Below are positions 8,585-17,025 of a stretch of 40,761 nucleotides of DNA, in pieces. The notes beneath the pieces are model-generated. The model saw only the letters and a list, made by a program, of their open reading frames with translations, was not told the origin of the DNA and did not search any database. The first letter of the stretch is position 1; every line of letters begins with the position of its first letter. Source of the stretch: an uncultured Verrucomicrobiota bacterium (lineage in GTDB: Bacteria; Verrucomicrobiota; Verrucomicrobiia; Opitutales; Opitutaceae). The position numbers were made by a program, and so were the translations under genes. The stretch lies in contig CAIUGM010000037.1 in assembly GCA_903898675.1 (NCBI GenBank), forward strand, positions 1-40,761, in the 5' to 3' direction.

Positions 8585-8866
8585 TCAGCTCTTCGGCGGC
8601 ACCGGCTCCGGTTTTTTCTTCGGCGGGTCGAACGTCACGCCCTTGCTGGCCTCGGCGAGGTCCTTCGCGGCGGCATCGAGCGCGGCCTGGTCCTCGGCGC
8701 TGTCCTTGACCACGGGTTTGCCGCTGGAGAAATCGATCGTCTGGCCGTCGTGCTTGGCCAGGTCCACCGGATTTTCCAGCGGGGCGGGCCGGGTGCGCTG
8801 CCAGCCAATCCAGGCAGCGGCGGCCAGGAAGAGCCCGAGGACCAGCCAGCGGACGCGGCGTTTCAT
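8585..8866 (-). CDS. Small single-pass membrane protein of unknown function
   Basis: This 93-residue protein has one N-terminal membrane anchor (RWLVLGLFLAAAAWIGW, about residues 6-22). After it come about 45 polar, acidic and alanine-rich residues and a proline/lysine tail (PPKKKPEPVPP). I do not recognise a family. Its start lies 21 bases after the stop of the EamA transporter gene, so the two are probably co-transcribed. The tail would be periplasmic if the anchor follows the positive-inside rule, because Lys and Arg cluster before it. The coding call rests on the good anchor, codon usage and operon-like spacing. Confidence 0.65.
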   Translation of the reverse strand: MKRRVRWLVLGLFLAAAAWIGWQRTRPAPLENPVDLAKHDGQTIDFSSGKPVVKDSAEDQAALDAAAKDLAEASKGVTFDPPKKKPEPVPPKS

Positions 8867-8887
8867 GGCGGAAAACTGGACGATTAA

Positions 8888-9754
8888 TCAGCCCAAGGCC
8901 AGCGCAACGATGCCCAAGGCCATGCCGGCGGCCGCTACCAACCGGCGGCGGGCGTCGGCCTCCTTGAGCAGGGTGGCGCCGAAGAAGGCCCCGATGACGA
9001 TGCTGATTTCCCGGGCGGGAGCGATGTAGCTGACCGGCGTGAAGGTCATCGCCGTGAGGATGAGGACATAGCCCAGCGGACCCAGCACGGCGACGGTCGC
9101 CGCCTGCCACCGGTGCTCGCGCCACTCGCCCGCGGCCTCCGTCCGGCGTTGCCAGGCGAACGGGGTGAGCAAGGCGAACATGACCACGGAAGTGCCGCAG
9201 TCATAGAGGATCGGCGGCAGGTGCAGGTGGGACACCGCCCGCTGGTCCCATACGGTGTAGCCGGCAATGCACGCGCCGGTCGCCAGGCCGTAGAGCGCGG
9301 CGTTGCGCAGGTGGGCGCGACTCTGGTGCAGCAGCGACGCCCCGCCCGTCAGGTAGAAGACGCCGCCGACGATGATCAACCCGCCGGCCAGGGCCAGGGG
9401 CGTGGGCCGCTCACTGAAGAAAATGATGGCGGCGATCGTGGAAAGCAGCGGCCCGGTGCCGCGCGCCAGCGGATAAATGAAGGAGAAGTCGCCGGTGCGA
9501 TAACCGCGCTGCAGCAGGAGGGAATAAGCGGTCTTGATCAGCCCGCTGCCCACCACCACCCAGATCGTGCCGGCAGGGAGCGCGGGGTGAAGCCAGAGCC
9601 AGTAGCCGGTCACGACCGGCGCATACAACGCCAGGCCGATGCAACAGCTCACCCAGACAAACGGCAGCCCGCCGCCGGCGCGCTTGGCGGCGTAGTTCCA
9701 CGTCGCGTGGGTGAACGCGGCGATCAGGACGATGCCAAGGGCGAGGGGAGTCAT
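8888..9754 (-). CDS. EamA/DMT-family permease
   Basis: The 288-residue protein consists of two EamA halves with about ten membrane segments. The first half contains HATWNYAAKRAGG near residue 16 and YPLARGTGPLLS near 94. The second begins about residue 145 (AALYGLATGACIAGYTVWDQ) and repeats the motif as PAREISIVIGAFFGATLLKE. Members of the drug/metabolite transporter superfamily export amino acids, nucleobases or other small metabolites, or import sugars. The substrate cannot be assigned. The gene is divergent from the MATE exporter across a 191-base gap that contains a palindromic repeat, and it is followed closely by the 93-residue protein. Confidence 0.88.
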   Translation of the reverse strand: MTPLALGIVLIAAFTHATWNYAAKRAGGGLPFVWVSCCIGLALYAPVVTGYWLWLHPALPAGTIWVVVGSGLIKTAYSLLLQRGYRTGDFSFIYPLARGTGPLLSTIAAIIFFSERPTPLALAGGLIIVGGVFYLTGGASLLHQSRAHLRNAALYGLATGACIAGYTVWDQRAVSHLHLPPILYDCGTSVVMFALLTPFAWQRRTEAAGEWREHRWQAATVAVLGPLGYVLILTAMTFTPVSYIAPAREISIVIGAFFGATLLKEADARRRLVAAAGMALGIVALALG

Positions 9755-9799
9755 GGGTGGAGGTTAGCGTTCATCACGGGATTTTCGTGCGTCTCCCTG

Positions 9800-9851
9800 C
9801 ACACCCCGTCGCTTCGCGCCACCTCTCTCCAAGAGGGGACCCAATCCTTCG
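9800..9851. repeat. Dispersed repeat, family C (CACCCCGTCG unit)
   Basis: The unit begins CACACCCCGTCGCT and contains CTCTCCAAGAGGGGA and CCCAATCCTT. It matches 16909-16960 nearly base for base. It lies in the divergent gap between the EamA and MATE genes. The remainder of that gap (to 9945) is AT-richer and shows no clear promoter that I can defend. Confidence 0.75.
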
Positions 9852-9945
9852 CGCCCAACAGTGCAGTGCAAATCACACCGGCAAAAAGATCCGGTGGCGG
9901 ATTTAGCTTCAAACAAAAACCATTCTCTGTGACCTCTGTCACCCC

Positions 9946-11280
9946 GTGTTTAAGTCATCCGCCATCTTTCGCGAGTTGCGCCCGACGCTGGCGCTGGCCT
10001 TCCCGATCATTGTCGGGCAGGTCAGCCAGACGCTGATCGGTCTCACGGACAATGCCTTCATTGGTCGCGTGGGCACGGTGCCGCTGGCGGCGTCGGCTTT
10101 CACGCACGGCGTGTTCGGCGTGATTTATACCGTGGGCATCGGCTTGCTCCTGGGGGCGGGGGTTTTCGCGGCGCGCGACCACGGCGCGGGCGACGAGGCC
10201 GGCTGCGCCGCGTGGCTGCGGCACGGGCGCGCGCTGGCGCTGGGGGCCGGGTTGGGAGCCTTCGGTTTGCTGGCCGCGCTTTCGACCCAGCTGCACCGGT
10301 TTGGCCAGCCGCCGGAGGTCACGGCCATCATGCCCGCGTATTTCCTGCTGATCTCGGCCTCGATTGTGCCAACGCTTTTTTTCCAGGTGCAGCGGCAGTT
10401 TGCGGAATCGATCGGCCGGCCGTGGGTGCCGATGGGGATCATTTTGGCCGACGTGGGGCTGAATGCGTTCCTGAACTGGGTGCTCGTGTTCGGCCACCTC
10501 GGCTTGCCCGCGCTCGGACTGGTGGGATCGGGCTGGGCGACGCTGATCGCGCGCGCGATGGCGGTCGTGGTCATCGCGGTGTGGTTGCGTCGGTCGCCGG
10601 ACCTCGCTCCCCTGCGCGAGGCACCATGGGCGGGCTGGGAACGCGCGCGTTTTGTCCGGTTGCTGCGGCTCGGGGTGCCGGCGGCGGTCATGCTCCTGTT
10701 CGAGACCGGCGCGTTTGCCGTGTCGGCCGTGATGATGGGCTGGCTCGGGACCGTGCCGCTCGCGGCGCACCAGGTCGCGCTCGGCTGTGCGGCCCTGACG
10801 TTCATGTTCCCCCTCGGCCTTTCGCTGGCCGTGAGCATGCGGATCAGCAAGGCGCTGGGCGAGGGCCGCCACGCGGCCCTGCGGCCGATCGGTTTCGGCG
10901 CGCTCTTTCTGGGCCTCGGCCTCATGCTGTGCTTCGGCCTGATTTTCGCGGTGGCTGGCCGCCAGATCACCGCGGCCTTCACGCCCGCGGCCGACGTGGC
11001 CTCGCTCGCGGCGCGGCTGCTGCTGGTGGCGGCGGTGTTTCAGCTCTTTGACGGCGGACAGGTCATCAGCGTCGGGGCGTTGCGCGGATTGCATGACGTC
11101 CGCGTACCGACGGCGCTCACCTTCGTCGCCTACTGGGTCATCGCGCTGCCGCTGGGTTACCTGCTGGCCTTCAAGACCTCGCTCGGCCCGCTCGGCATCT
11201 GGACCGGGCTCGCGGCCGGGCTCGGCTGCGCGGCCGGGCTGCTCGGCTGGCGGCTGCACCGTCAGACCCGGGCGCACTGA
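9946..11280 (+). CDS. MATE-family multidrug/metabolite efflux transporter
   Basis: The 444-residue inner-membrane protein has about twelve hydrophobic helices arranged as two MatE halves. The first half carries FPIIVGQVSQTLIGLTDNAFIGRVG and the second carries RLGVPAAVMLLFETGAFAVSAVMMGWLG near residue 240. MATE proteins export cationic drugs or metabolites in exchange for Na+ or H+. The length and the first-half motif resemble NorM-type members, but the substrate is unknown. The start is GTG at 9946 with no evident Shine-Dalgarno, and no later Met keeps the first helix complete. It is transcribed away from the EamA gene. Confidence 0.9.
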   Translation: MFKSSAIFRELRPTLALAFPIIVGQVSQTLIGLTDNAFIGRVGTVPLAASAFTHGVFGVIYTVGIGLLLGAGVFAARDHGAGDEAGCAAWLRHGRALALGAGLGAFGLLAALSTQLHRFGQPPEVTAIMPAYFLLISASIVPTLFFQVQRQFAESIGRPWVPMGIILADVGLNAFLNWVLVFGHLGLPALGLVGSGWATLIARAMAVVVIAVWLRRSPDLAPLREAPWAGWERARFVRLLRLGVPAAVMLLFETGAFAVSAVMMGWLGTVPLAAHQVALGCAALTFMFPLGLSLAVSMRISKALGEGRHAALRPIGFGALFLGLGLMLCFGLIFAVAGRQITAAFTPAADVASLAARLLLVAAVFQLFDGGQVISVGALRGLHDVRVPTALTFVAYWVIALPLGYLLAFKTSLGPLGIWTGLAAGLGCAAGLLGWRLHRQTRAH

Positions 11281-11691
11281 ACCGCGGCCAGTCTACAAAA
11301 TGCGTCAAATGAGGACCGACCTGCGCGCATGGCCGGACCGGCCGGCACTTTGCGTGCTCATTGGGGGTATCCAAGCAACGTCTCTTCCCTCCACCGAATC
11401 ATCCCATGAAAAATCGTACCCGGCTCCTGGCGCGTCGCACCGTGATTCTTCGCCTGAGGTCGGTGCGTTGTCCGCTGGCGCGCAAGCCCGCGGGAATTAC
11501 TTTAGAAGCCGGCGTGGGTTAGCGCCAAACTGGCTTAGTGTCGTGAGTTGGACCCCGCCAAATGGCGGGGTCTAATTTTTGTGGGATTGAATCTCCCGGG
11601 TGGGATTCATGACCCCGGCCGCTGGCACAGGCTATGCATGTCCCCCGAGGCAACGGACCGGGCGTGGTGAGGCCTGACTGGGGCCAATCAC
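11281..11691 (+). other. 411-base gap with a possible small transcript
   Basis: No recognisable gene lies between the MATE stop and the AraC start. A 38-codon frame (11406-11522, starting MKNRTRLLARRTVILRLRS) is very basic, lacks a Shine-Dalgarno and matches nothing I know. A strong terminator closes the stretch at 11551-11580. It may be a long MATE 3' untranslated region or a small RNA. Confidence 0.4.
11551..11580 (+). terminator. Strong intrinsic terminator
   Basis: GACCCCGCC pairs perfectly with GGCGGGGTC around AAAT (11551-11572) and is followed by TAATTTTT. The T-tract shows that it acts on plus-strand transcripts, either those reading through from the MATE gene or an unannotated small transcript. 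It also shields the AraC gene downstream. Confidence 0.88.
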
Positions 11692-12585
11692 ATGCTTGAA
11701 GAAACCATCCCGCTCTATGAGCTCCAACCGCCGGACCTGGGCGGCATCGCCGGTTTCCGGGCGTGGGATTTCAAATACCACGAGGGATTCGCCATCGGGC
11801 CCGACGGCAAGCGGGCGAATATCGCGTTCCGGCACCGCCATCCCCACTTCGAACTTTTTTTGATCCGCAAGGGCCGGGGCCGGCTGGCCTTGGAGCGCGA
11901 GGTCGTGGAGGTCGGCCCGCGTTCCCTGCTGATCATGGGGCCCGGGGACGTTCACTTCTGGACGGAGACCAACCGGCTGGAAGGTTTCACGCTGGCGGTT
12001 TCCGAACTGTTCACCTCCAGTTCCAACTTTTCCCTGCCGTTCAGCCAGCTCACGTCCTTTCTCCAGCCAAACGGGTCGCGGATCATCCGCCTGAATTCGC
12101 CGGAGGAAGCGCTGATCGGGAATGTATTCGAGATCATCAAGAATTCCGACGTGGGCTCGAACTTCGATCACCGCGAGGTCCTTAAGGCGCTGCTCCTGAT
12201 TTTGTTCAGCAAGATCCACGGGTTCCATGTCGGGCGCGGCATCTCCCAGCAGGAGCTGGAGAACACGCCCCTGACCCGCGATTTCAAGCAGGCGCTCCTG
12301 ACCGAGTGCCCGCGGCTGACCACGGTAAAGGAGTTCGCCGGCTACCTGAAGGTCTCGCGCTCGTACCTGCACCGGTCGGTCTTCCAGGATCTCGGGCGCA
12401 CGCCGAGCGATCTCATCCGGGACCGGACCGTCTTTGAGGCCAAGCGCCTGCTGTTGCACACCGACAGTTCGCTCAAGGAGATCGCGCAGTACCTGGGTTT
12501 CCGTAACGCCTCCTATTTCTCCAGCTTCTTCCGGCGACACACCGCGCTGAGCCCGAAGGGATTTCGCGCCAAGCAGGTGGGCTGA
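11692..12585 (+). CDS. AraC-family transcriptional regulator
   Basis: The 297-residue protein has an N-terminal cupin-type ligand domain, seen as HRHPHFELFLIRKGRGRLAL near residue 45 and RSLLIMGPGDVHFW near 75. The C-terminal AraC DNA-binding domain has two helix-turn-helix units. The first is TVKEFAGYLKVSRSYLHRSV near residue 215. The second is SLKEIAQYLGFRNASYFSSF near 262, followed by FRRHTALSPKGFR. It probably activates transcription in response to a small effector. Its 3' end faces the ABC importer operon across 37 bases, so the importer and the PLP gene upstream of it are candidate targets, but convergent order makes this only a guess. ATG at 11692 is the first start that keeps the cupin domain whole. 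Confidence 0.92.
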   Translation: MLEETIPLYELQPPDLGGIAGFRAWDFKYHEGFAIGPDGKRANIAFRHRHPHFELFLIRKGRGRLALEREVVEVGPRSLLIMGPGDVHFWTETNRLEGFTLAVSELFTSSSNFSLPFSQLTSFLQPNGSRIIRLNSPEEALIGNVFEIIKNSDVGSNFDHREVLKALLLILFSKIHGFHVGRGISQQELENTPLTRDFKQALLTECPRLTTVKEFAGYLKVSRSYLHRSVFQDLGRTPSDLIRDRTVFEAKRLLLHTDSSLKEIAQYLGFRNASYFSSFFRRHTALSPKGFRAKQVG

Positions 12586-12622
12586 GGCGACCGCGCGATG
12601 GGGCGGAGCGCAGTGGGGCCGA

Positions 12623-13603
12623 TTATTGATTTTGGGTGAACTGGAGGGCCGCAACCTCGTCCACGGTGACCGTCCGGTCCAGGACGCCGATCAGCTGCAG
12701 GGCATCGATCTGCTCCTGCAGACGCGAACGGGAAAGACCGCCGATGGTTTCGCCCTTGGCCGGATCGCCCTCCACCAGGTGGTGCTTCTTAAAGACCGTG
12801 TAGGCGTAGGCGAGAAAGTCCGGCGTCATCTGGACGTTGCGCTTCATGATCTCGAGGTTCCCGGGGGTGGGGTCGCCGTTCATGTAGTCGACCCAGCCGC
12901 GGTGCGAGGCCGTGACGAAGGCCTGCGTGATCCTGGGGTGCTGGGCGACAAAGTCGGCATTGCCCACGAGCACGCGATAGGGATCGAAGCCGGAGTCGGA
13001 CAGCAGGAGGGTCTTGGGGTGGCCGCCGTTTTTTTCCACGTAGTAGGGTTCGTTGGTGATGAAGCACTGCTGGATGAAGTTCGGGTCGGCCATGAACTGG
13101 GCCATGCCGAAATTCAGCGGGATGATCGGGAATTCGATGTGGAAGCGCCGCTTCAGGTAGTTGATCCAGTTGGCGCCCGGGACGGTCATGACCGGCTTGC
13201 CCTGCAGTTCGGCGAAGGTGTTGACCGGGTTTTCCTGGTGCAGCAGGAGCGCCATCGGGACGTGCTGCATCTGCGCGGCGACGATTACGACCGGGATGTC
13301 CCGGGCGACCTCGACGATGGCCTCGTCGCCCTGGCCGATGCCAAACTGCACGGTGCCCGTCGCGAGGCGCTGGCCGCCGGCGATGCCGGGACCGGACTCC
13401 AAAATGGTCACGTCCAGGCCGGCCTCGCGGTAATAACCTTTCACCAGCGCCTGATAATAGCCGCCGTGGTCCGCCTGGGCGTACCAATCCATCTGCAGGT
13501 AGATCTTCGGGGGATGTGCGCCGCCGGTAACGTCGGGCATCGGGTTTCGCGCGCAGCCGGCCAGGGCCAGCAGCAAAACCAACAAGCATGGCGCCCGGTT
13601 CAT
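12623..13603 (-). CDS. ABC importer substrate-binding lipoprotein, NMT1/THI5-like
   Basis: The 326-residue protein starts with a lipoprotein signal (MNRAPCLLVLLLALAGC), so Cys17 is the predicted lipid anchor. The mature part is a type II periplasmic binding protein of the NMT1/THI5-like group. The signature is QMDWYAQADHGGYYQALVKG followed by GYYREAGLDVTI (about residues 37-68). A glycine-rich GTVQFGIGQGDE strand and a hinge near FITNEPYYVEKNG follow. Relatives bind pyrimidine precursors of thiamine, riboflavin, sulfonates or nitrate. The DWxxxxxHGGYY pattern is closest to the pyrimidine/ThiY-like side, but I would not fix the ligand. It is the last gene of a three-gene operon, 4 bases after the permease. 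Confidence 0.88.
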   Translation of the reverse strand: MNRAPCLLVLLLALAGCARNPMPDVTGGAHPPKIYLQMDWYAQADHGGYYQALVKGYYREAGLDVTILESGPGIAGGQRLATGTVQFGIGQGDEAIVEVARDIPVVIVAAQMQHVPMALLLHQENPVNTFAELQGKPVMTVPGANWINYLKRRFHIEFPIIPLNFGMAQFMADPNFIQQCFITNEPYYVEKNGGHPKTLLLSDSGFDPYRVLVGNADFVAQHPRITQAFVTASHRGWVDYMNGDPTPGNLEIMKRNVQMTPDFLAYAYTVFKKHHLVEGDPAKGETIGGLSRSRLQEQIDALQLIGVLDRTVTVDEVAALQFTQNQ

Positions 13604-13607
13604 GGGT

Positions 13608-14402
13608 TCAGACGTCCGACTTGGCGATCGAGTCGTGCCACTTGTGCAGGAGGAACCAGTTCAGGGCGATCACGACGGAGACAAACAGAAAGCCGCACAG
13701 GCACGCGGTGAAGCCGGCGGCCCACAGGGCGGGAATCTTCAGCTGCGCATTATAAACCAGGACCATGAAGCCCAGGCCGCCGACCCCGCCGGAGGCGTTG
13801 CCGGCGAACAGGTCGCCCGTGATGCCGCCGATCATCGCGATGCTGCCGGCGATGCGGAGGCCGGTAAGAAAATACGGCAGCGCGTGGGGCAGGCGCAGGA
13901 GCCGGACCTCCTGGCCGCGGTCGGCGTTGATCATCCTGAAGAGGTCGACCATGTTCTTGTCGACCGAGATCAGGCCCTGGGTCGTGTTGGCCACGATGGG
14001 AAAGAAGCAGATCAGAAAGGTGATCACGGTGACCGCGGGCAGGCCGGGGCCGAGCCAGATGACGAGCACCGGGGCGAAGATGGCCATCGGGGTCATCTGG
14101 AGAATGAGGATATAGGGATACAGGCTGAGGCGCAGGTTGCCCGACAGCGCCATGACCATGGAGCCGAGGATGCCGGCGATGGCGGCGGTGACGAAGCCCA
14201 ACGAGGCGCCGGACAGGGTGATCATCGCCGACTGGAACAGGACGTGGCGCTCGGCGATGGCGGCCTGGGCGATTTTGAGCGGCGAGGGCAAAATGAAATT
14301 GCGGATGCCAAACAGCTCCTTGACCAGGATCCACAGAAAAAGAATGAGCGCGCCCGTCAGGACCGGGAGGTACCACCGCAGGTTATGTTTCAGGAAGTTC
14401 AT
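13608..14402 (-). CDS. ABC importer permease (SsuC/TauC/ThiX-like)
   Basis: This 264-residue inner-membrane protein has six predicted helices. The binding-protein-dependent transport signature lies in the fourth cytoplasmic loop: DLFRMINADRGQEVRLLRLP, then HALPYFLTGLRIAGSIAMIG (about residues 155-195). It forms the membrane channel and docks the ATPase through that loop. Its ATG overlaps the ATPase stop by one base and its stop is 4 bases before the binding protein, so translation is probably coupled across the operon. Length and topology are normal for the family. Confidence 0.9.
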   Translation of the reverse strand: MNFLKHNLRWYLPVLTGALILFLWILVKELFGIRNFILPSPLKIAQAAIAERHVLFQSAMITLSGASLGFVTAAIAGILGSMVMALSGNLRLSLYPYILILQMTPMAIFAPVLVIWLGPGLPAVTVITFLICFFPIVANTTQGLISVDKNMVDLFRMINADRGQEVRLLRLPHALPYFLTGLRIAGSIAMIGGITGDLFAGNASGGVGGLGFMVLVYNAQLKIPALWAAGFTACLCGFLFVSVVIALNWFLLHKWHDSIAKSDV

Positions 14403-15208
14403 CAGGGGTGGTCCGGATTCACGGCCCGCAGCACCTTGGTCACCTCGGCCACGCAGCGCTGATACTCGGGCGATTCCCGCGTCTCGGCCGAGCGCGGGTA
14501 GGCGAAGGGCACGCGGATATCCTGGTAAACCCGGCCGGGATTGGCCGCGAGGACGATGATGCGTGACGAGAGGAAGACGGCCTCGGCGACGGAGTGGGTG
14601 ACAAAGAAGGCGGTGAACTTCTGCTGTTCGCGGATGGCGAGCAGCTGCTCGTTGAGGCGGTCGCGCGTCATCTCATCCAGCGCGCCGAACGGTTCGTCGA
14701 GCAGCAGGATCTTCGGGGAAAGCGAAAGTGCGCGGGCAATGGACACGCGCATCTTCATGCCGCCCGACAGCTGGCGCGGATAATGGTCGGGCACGTGGTC
14801 GAGCCCGACCAGTTTCCGGGTCCGGGCGCAGATTTCCTCCCGCTTGTCCCACTTGGTGTGCAGGACCTCCAGCGGGAGCTCGATGTTGCGGGTGACCGTG
14901 CGCCACGGCAACAGGGTGGGCTCCTGGAAGATGAACGCCATCTCCTCGCGCGCGTTTTCCGGGGTCATGCCATCGACCACCAGGGAGCCGCTCGTGACCG
15001 GGCTGAGCGAGGCGATCAGCTTCAGGAGCGTGGATTTGCCGCAGCCGCTCGGCCCGATCAGGCTGACAAATTCGCCCTTCTCGAACTCCAGGTTGATGTC
15101 GTCCAAGATGACGGCGCCCTGGCCATAGCGCTTTTGGAGCGCAGTGATTTTGACCAAGGGCGGATTCACGGGGAGGGAAGACTGGCGCGGGGATTGATGG
15201 CCCCACAT
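14402..15208 (-). CDS. ABC importer ATP-binding protein (SsuB/TauB/ThiZ-like)
   Basis: The 268-residue ATPase shows all the motifs of an active subunit. Walker A is GPSGCGKST near residue 53, the Q-loop is FIFQEPTLLPWR near 93, the signature is QLSGGMKMR near 145, Walker B with D-loop is ILLLDEPFGALD near 168, and the H-loop is FFVTHSV near 202. It drives uptake by the permease encoded next. The first 16 or so residues (MWGHQSPRQSSLPVNPP) are not conserved in this family, so a start a little downstream is possible. It begins the operon. A 101-base gap without a hairpin separates it from the PLP enzyme gene upstream, so read-through from that gene is likely. Confidence 0.93.
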   Translation of the reverse strand: MWGHQSPRQSSLPVNPPLVKITALQKRYGQGAVILDDINLEFEKGEFVSLIGPSGCGKSTLLKLIASLSPVTSGSLVVDGMTPENAREEMAFIFQEPTLLPWRTVTRNIELPLEVLHTKWDKREEICARTRKLVGLDHVPDHYPRQLSGGMKMRVSIARALSLSPKILLLDEPFGALDEMTRDRLNEQLLAIREQQKFTAFFVTHSVAEAVFLSSRIIVLAANPGRVYQDIRVPFAYPRSAETRESPEYQRCVAEVTKVLRAVNPDHP

Positions 15209-15309
15209 TCAGCAGACGCTGTGCCTGCCTCCAAGGTACCGCCCGGCTGTCTACCAAACCGGGAAATTGGCGACCGAATCACCCGATCCGGCTGGTCGCG
15301 AGCCTAGGG

Positions 15310-16821
15310 CTAACCGAGGGCCTCGGCCAGGGTGGCGAGGATGTCTTCCACCGGCTCGATCCCGACGGAAAGACGGAGGAGGTCCGGGGAGAGGCCGTGG
15401 GCGGCGAGTTCGGCGCGCCCGGCTTCACTGGTGACCAGGTCGTAGTGCGCCAGGTAGATATACGGGGACAACAGCGTGGTCTGCAGGCCGAAGCTCGGGC
15501 CCTTGGGCAGCCGCACCCGGTCGTAGAAGTTTTCCAGGGAGCCCTTCAGGGTGAAGGAAATCATACAGCCCACCGACCCGGCGGTGCGGGCGACCTTGAG
15601 ATAATTGTCGCGCGTCGCCGGCCGCAGCGCCCACCAGACCTGCGCCACGGCGGGATGGGTTTCGAGGAACGCGGCCACCTGGAGGGTGTTGGCGTTGATG
15701 CGGGCGGTCACCTCCGCCGCGCGGCCGATCTGCGCGGCCAGCCGGGCCAGGTCCCGGGCGTGCACCGGCTCGAGGTAGCCGGCGGCCAGCGTCCGCAGCG
15801 CCGCGGCGTCCGGGCCGACGGCATTCACCACCACGGCGCCGGCGATGACGTCGCCCTCGTGCGCGGTGTACTTCGTCAGGCTCTGCACGACGAGATCCGC
15901 GTAGGGCAGCAGGTTGACGTTGAAGGGCGAACTGATCGCGGGGTCGAGGATGAGCCGGGCGCCATGCCGGCGGGCGAGGGCGGTGACCGCGGCGACGTCC
16001 GGCGTTTGCACCAGGGGATTCGTCGGGGCCTCGATCACCACGCCGGCGATCCGCGGGCCGTGTTCGGCGAAGAGGCGCTCAAGCCCGGCGAGGTCGGTGA
16101 CATCGCCGTGCCGCAGGTAGTCGCGCGCCGGGTTCGCGGTGAATTTTTTCAACAGGGCGATGCTGTCGAGGTAGAGCCAGCCCACCTGCAGCCAGGCGGT
16201 GCGCCCGCGCGGGGTCTGCAGCGTGCTGATGGCGCGGAAGGCGGCCTGCATGGCGTTCATGCCGCTCGGGGCGAGCAGCAGGTCGGCGTCACCGGCCCCG
16301 GCATACACGCCGTGCAGCACGCGCTTGATTTCCGCCGCGGCATCGCCGGCGAACAGATTTTCCGGCTCCGCCGCGGGTCGCACGCCGAGCCGCACCAGGT
16401 GATCCTCCGCGGCGCGAGTGGAGAGAAAACCGCCGAGATGCTGGAGGAAAACCTTGCCGCGCGCGTTCTGTTCCGGGGTGTCGGTGTGGGCGACGCCATC
16501 GACGCCCTCGGCGGAAAACGGGACGGCGTGCGCCGGGCCGGTGCGGCCGAGGTGATCCGCCAGCGCGGCCGCCATCTTCGGCGAGGTGACGAGCCAGAGG
16601 GAGCGTCCGGCCAGATCGGCCCGGCGGCCGAGGAATTCGCAAAGCTGCTTCGCGTAGGCGTGGACGACGAAACGCGGGTAGCCGGAAGTGAGGTGGCGGG
16701 TCGTCTCGGGCCGGCCTTCCTCATAGCCCACGACATCGCGCAGGGTCGGCAGGCTGCAAACCACGGAGTGCTGGCTCCCGGGGATGCGCCGGCCCAGCGG
16801 AATGGATTTGAAGACGGACAT
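15310..16821 (-). CDS. Trans-sulfuration-family PLP enzyme (cystathionine gamma-synthase-like)
   Basis: The 503-residue enzyme carries a Cys/Met-metabolism PLP fold from about residue 140. LLLAPSGMNAMQAAFRA binds the cofactor phosphate. VVIEAPTNPLVQTPDV and ARLILDPAISSPFN give the ring-stacking and Asp segments. VVQSLTKYTAHEGDVIAGAV contains the Schiff-base Lys. The C-terminal part has a SFTLKGSLENFYDRVRLP strand. The family makes or cleaves cystathionine, or uses O-acyl-homoserine with sulfide. It is about 100 residues longer than the usual 380-400. The extra N-terminal part (residues 1-130) is conserved in style with a subgroup of such enzymes but has no function I can name. The neighbouring importer could bring in a sulfur or pyrimidine compound. 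Confidence 0.82.
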   Translation of the reverse strand: MSVFKSIPLGRRIPGSQHSVVCSLPTLRDVVGYEEGRPETTRHLTSGYPRFVVHAYAKQLCEFLGRRADLAGRSLWLVTSPKMAAALADHLGRTGPAHAVPFSAEGVDGVAHTDTPEQNARGKVFLQHLGGFLSTRAAEDHLVRLGVRPAAEPENLFAGDAAAEIKRVLHGVYAGAGDADLLLAPSGMNAMQAAFRAISTLQTPRGRTAWLQVGWLYLDSIALLKKFTANPARDYLRHGDVTDLAGLERLFAEHGPRIAGVVIEAPTNPLVQTPDVAAVTALARRHGARLILDPAISSPFNVNLLPYADLVVQSLTKYTAHEGDVIAGAVVVNAVGPDAAALRTLAAGYLEPVHARDLARLAAQIGRAAEVTARINANTLQVAAFLETHPAVAQVWWALRPATRDNYLKVARTAGSVGCMISFTLKGSLENFYDRVRLPKGPSFGLQTTLLSPYIYLAHYDLVTSEAGRAELAAHGLSPDLLRLSVGIEPVEDILATLAEALG

Positions 16822-16908
16822 GCGAGTCCGGGAAATTTGGCCGCCGGGGTCGGCGAAGCAACTGCGCTTTGTGTCATTCGGGGACAGGGCTTCGTGCCGC
16901 GCGCCGAT

Positions 16909-17024
16909 ACACCCCGTCGCTTACGCGCCACCCCTCTCCAAGAGGGGACCCAATCCTTTGTTCAGGTTGCCTTTAATCCCCTCTGGAGAGGGGTGGCGTT
17001 CTGTTGGCAGAACGACGGGGTGTG
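16909..17024. repeat. Dispersed repeat, family C, paired inverted copies
   Basis: The first copy (16909-16960) matches 9800-9851. A second, inverted copy (16975-17024, starting AATCCCCTCTGGAGAGGGG) pairs with it to make a long hairpin with arms ending ACACCCCGTCG and CGACGGGGTGT. It fills the space between the PLP gene's start and the DUF167 stop and could terminate the latter. Confidence 0.8.
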
Positions 17025-17025
17025 T

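Noticed and set aside
15209-15310. Riboswitch (TPP or SAM) upstream of the ABC importer or the PLP enzyme
   Set aside because: I looked for the CTGAGA core of TPP and for SAM-type stems on the minus strand in this gap and at 16822-16900 and saw neither.
16909-17024. CRISPR-like array from the repeated units
   Set aside because: There are only two copies in inverted orientation with no regular spacers and no cas genes. It fits a palindromic intergenic repeat.
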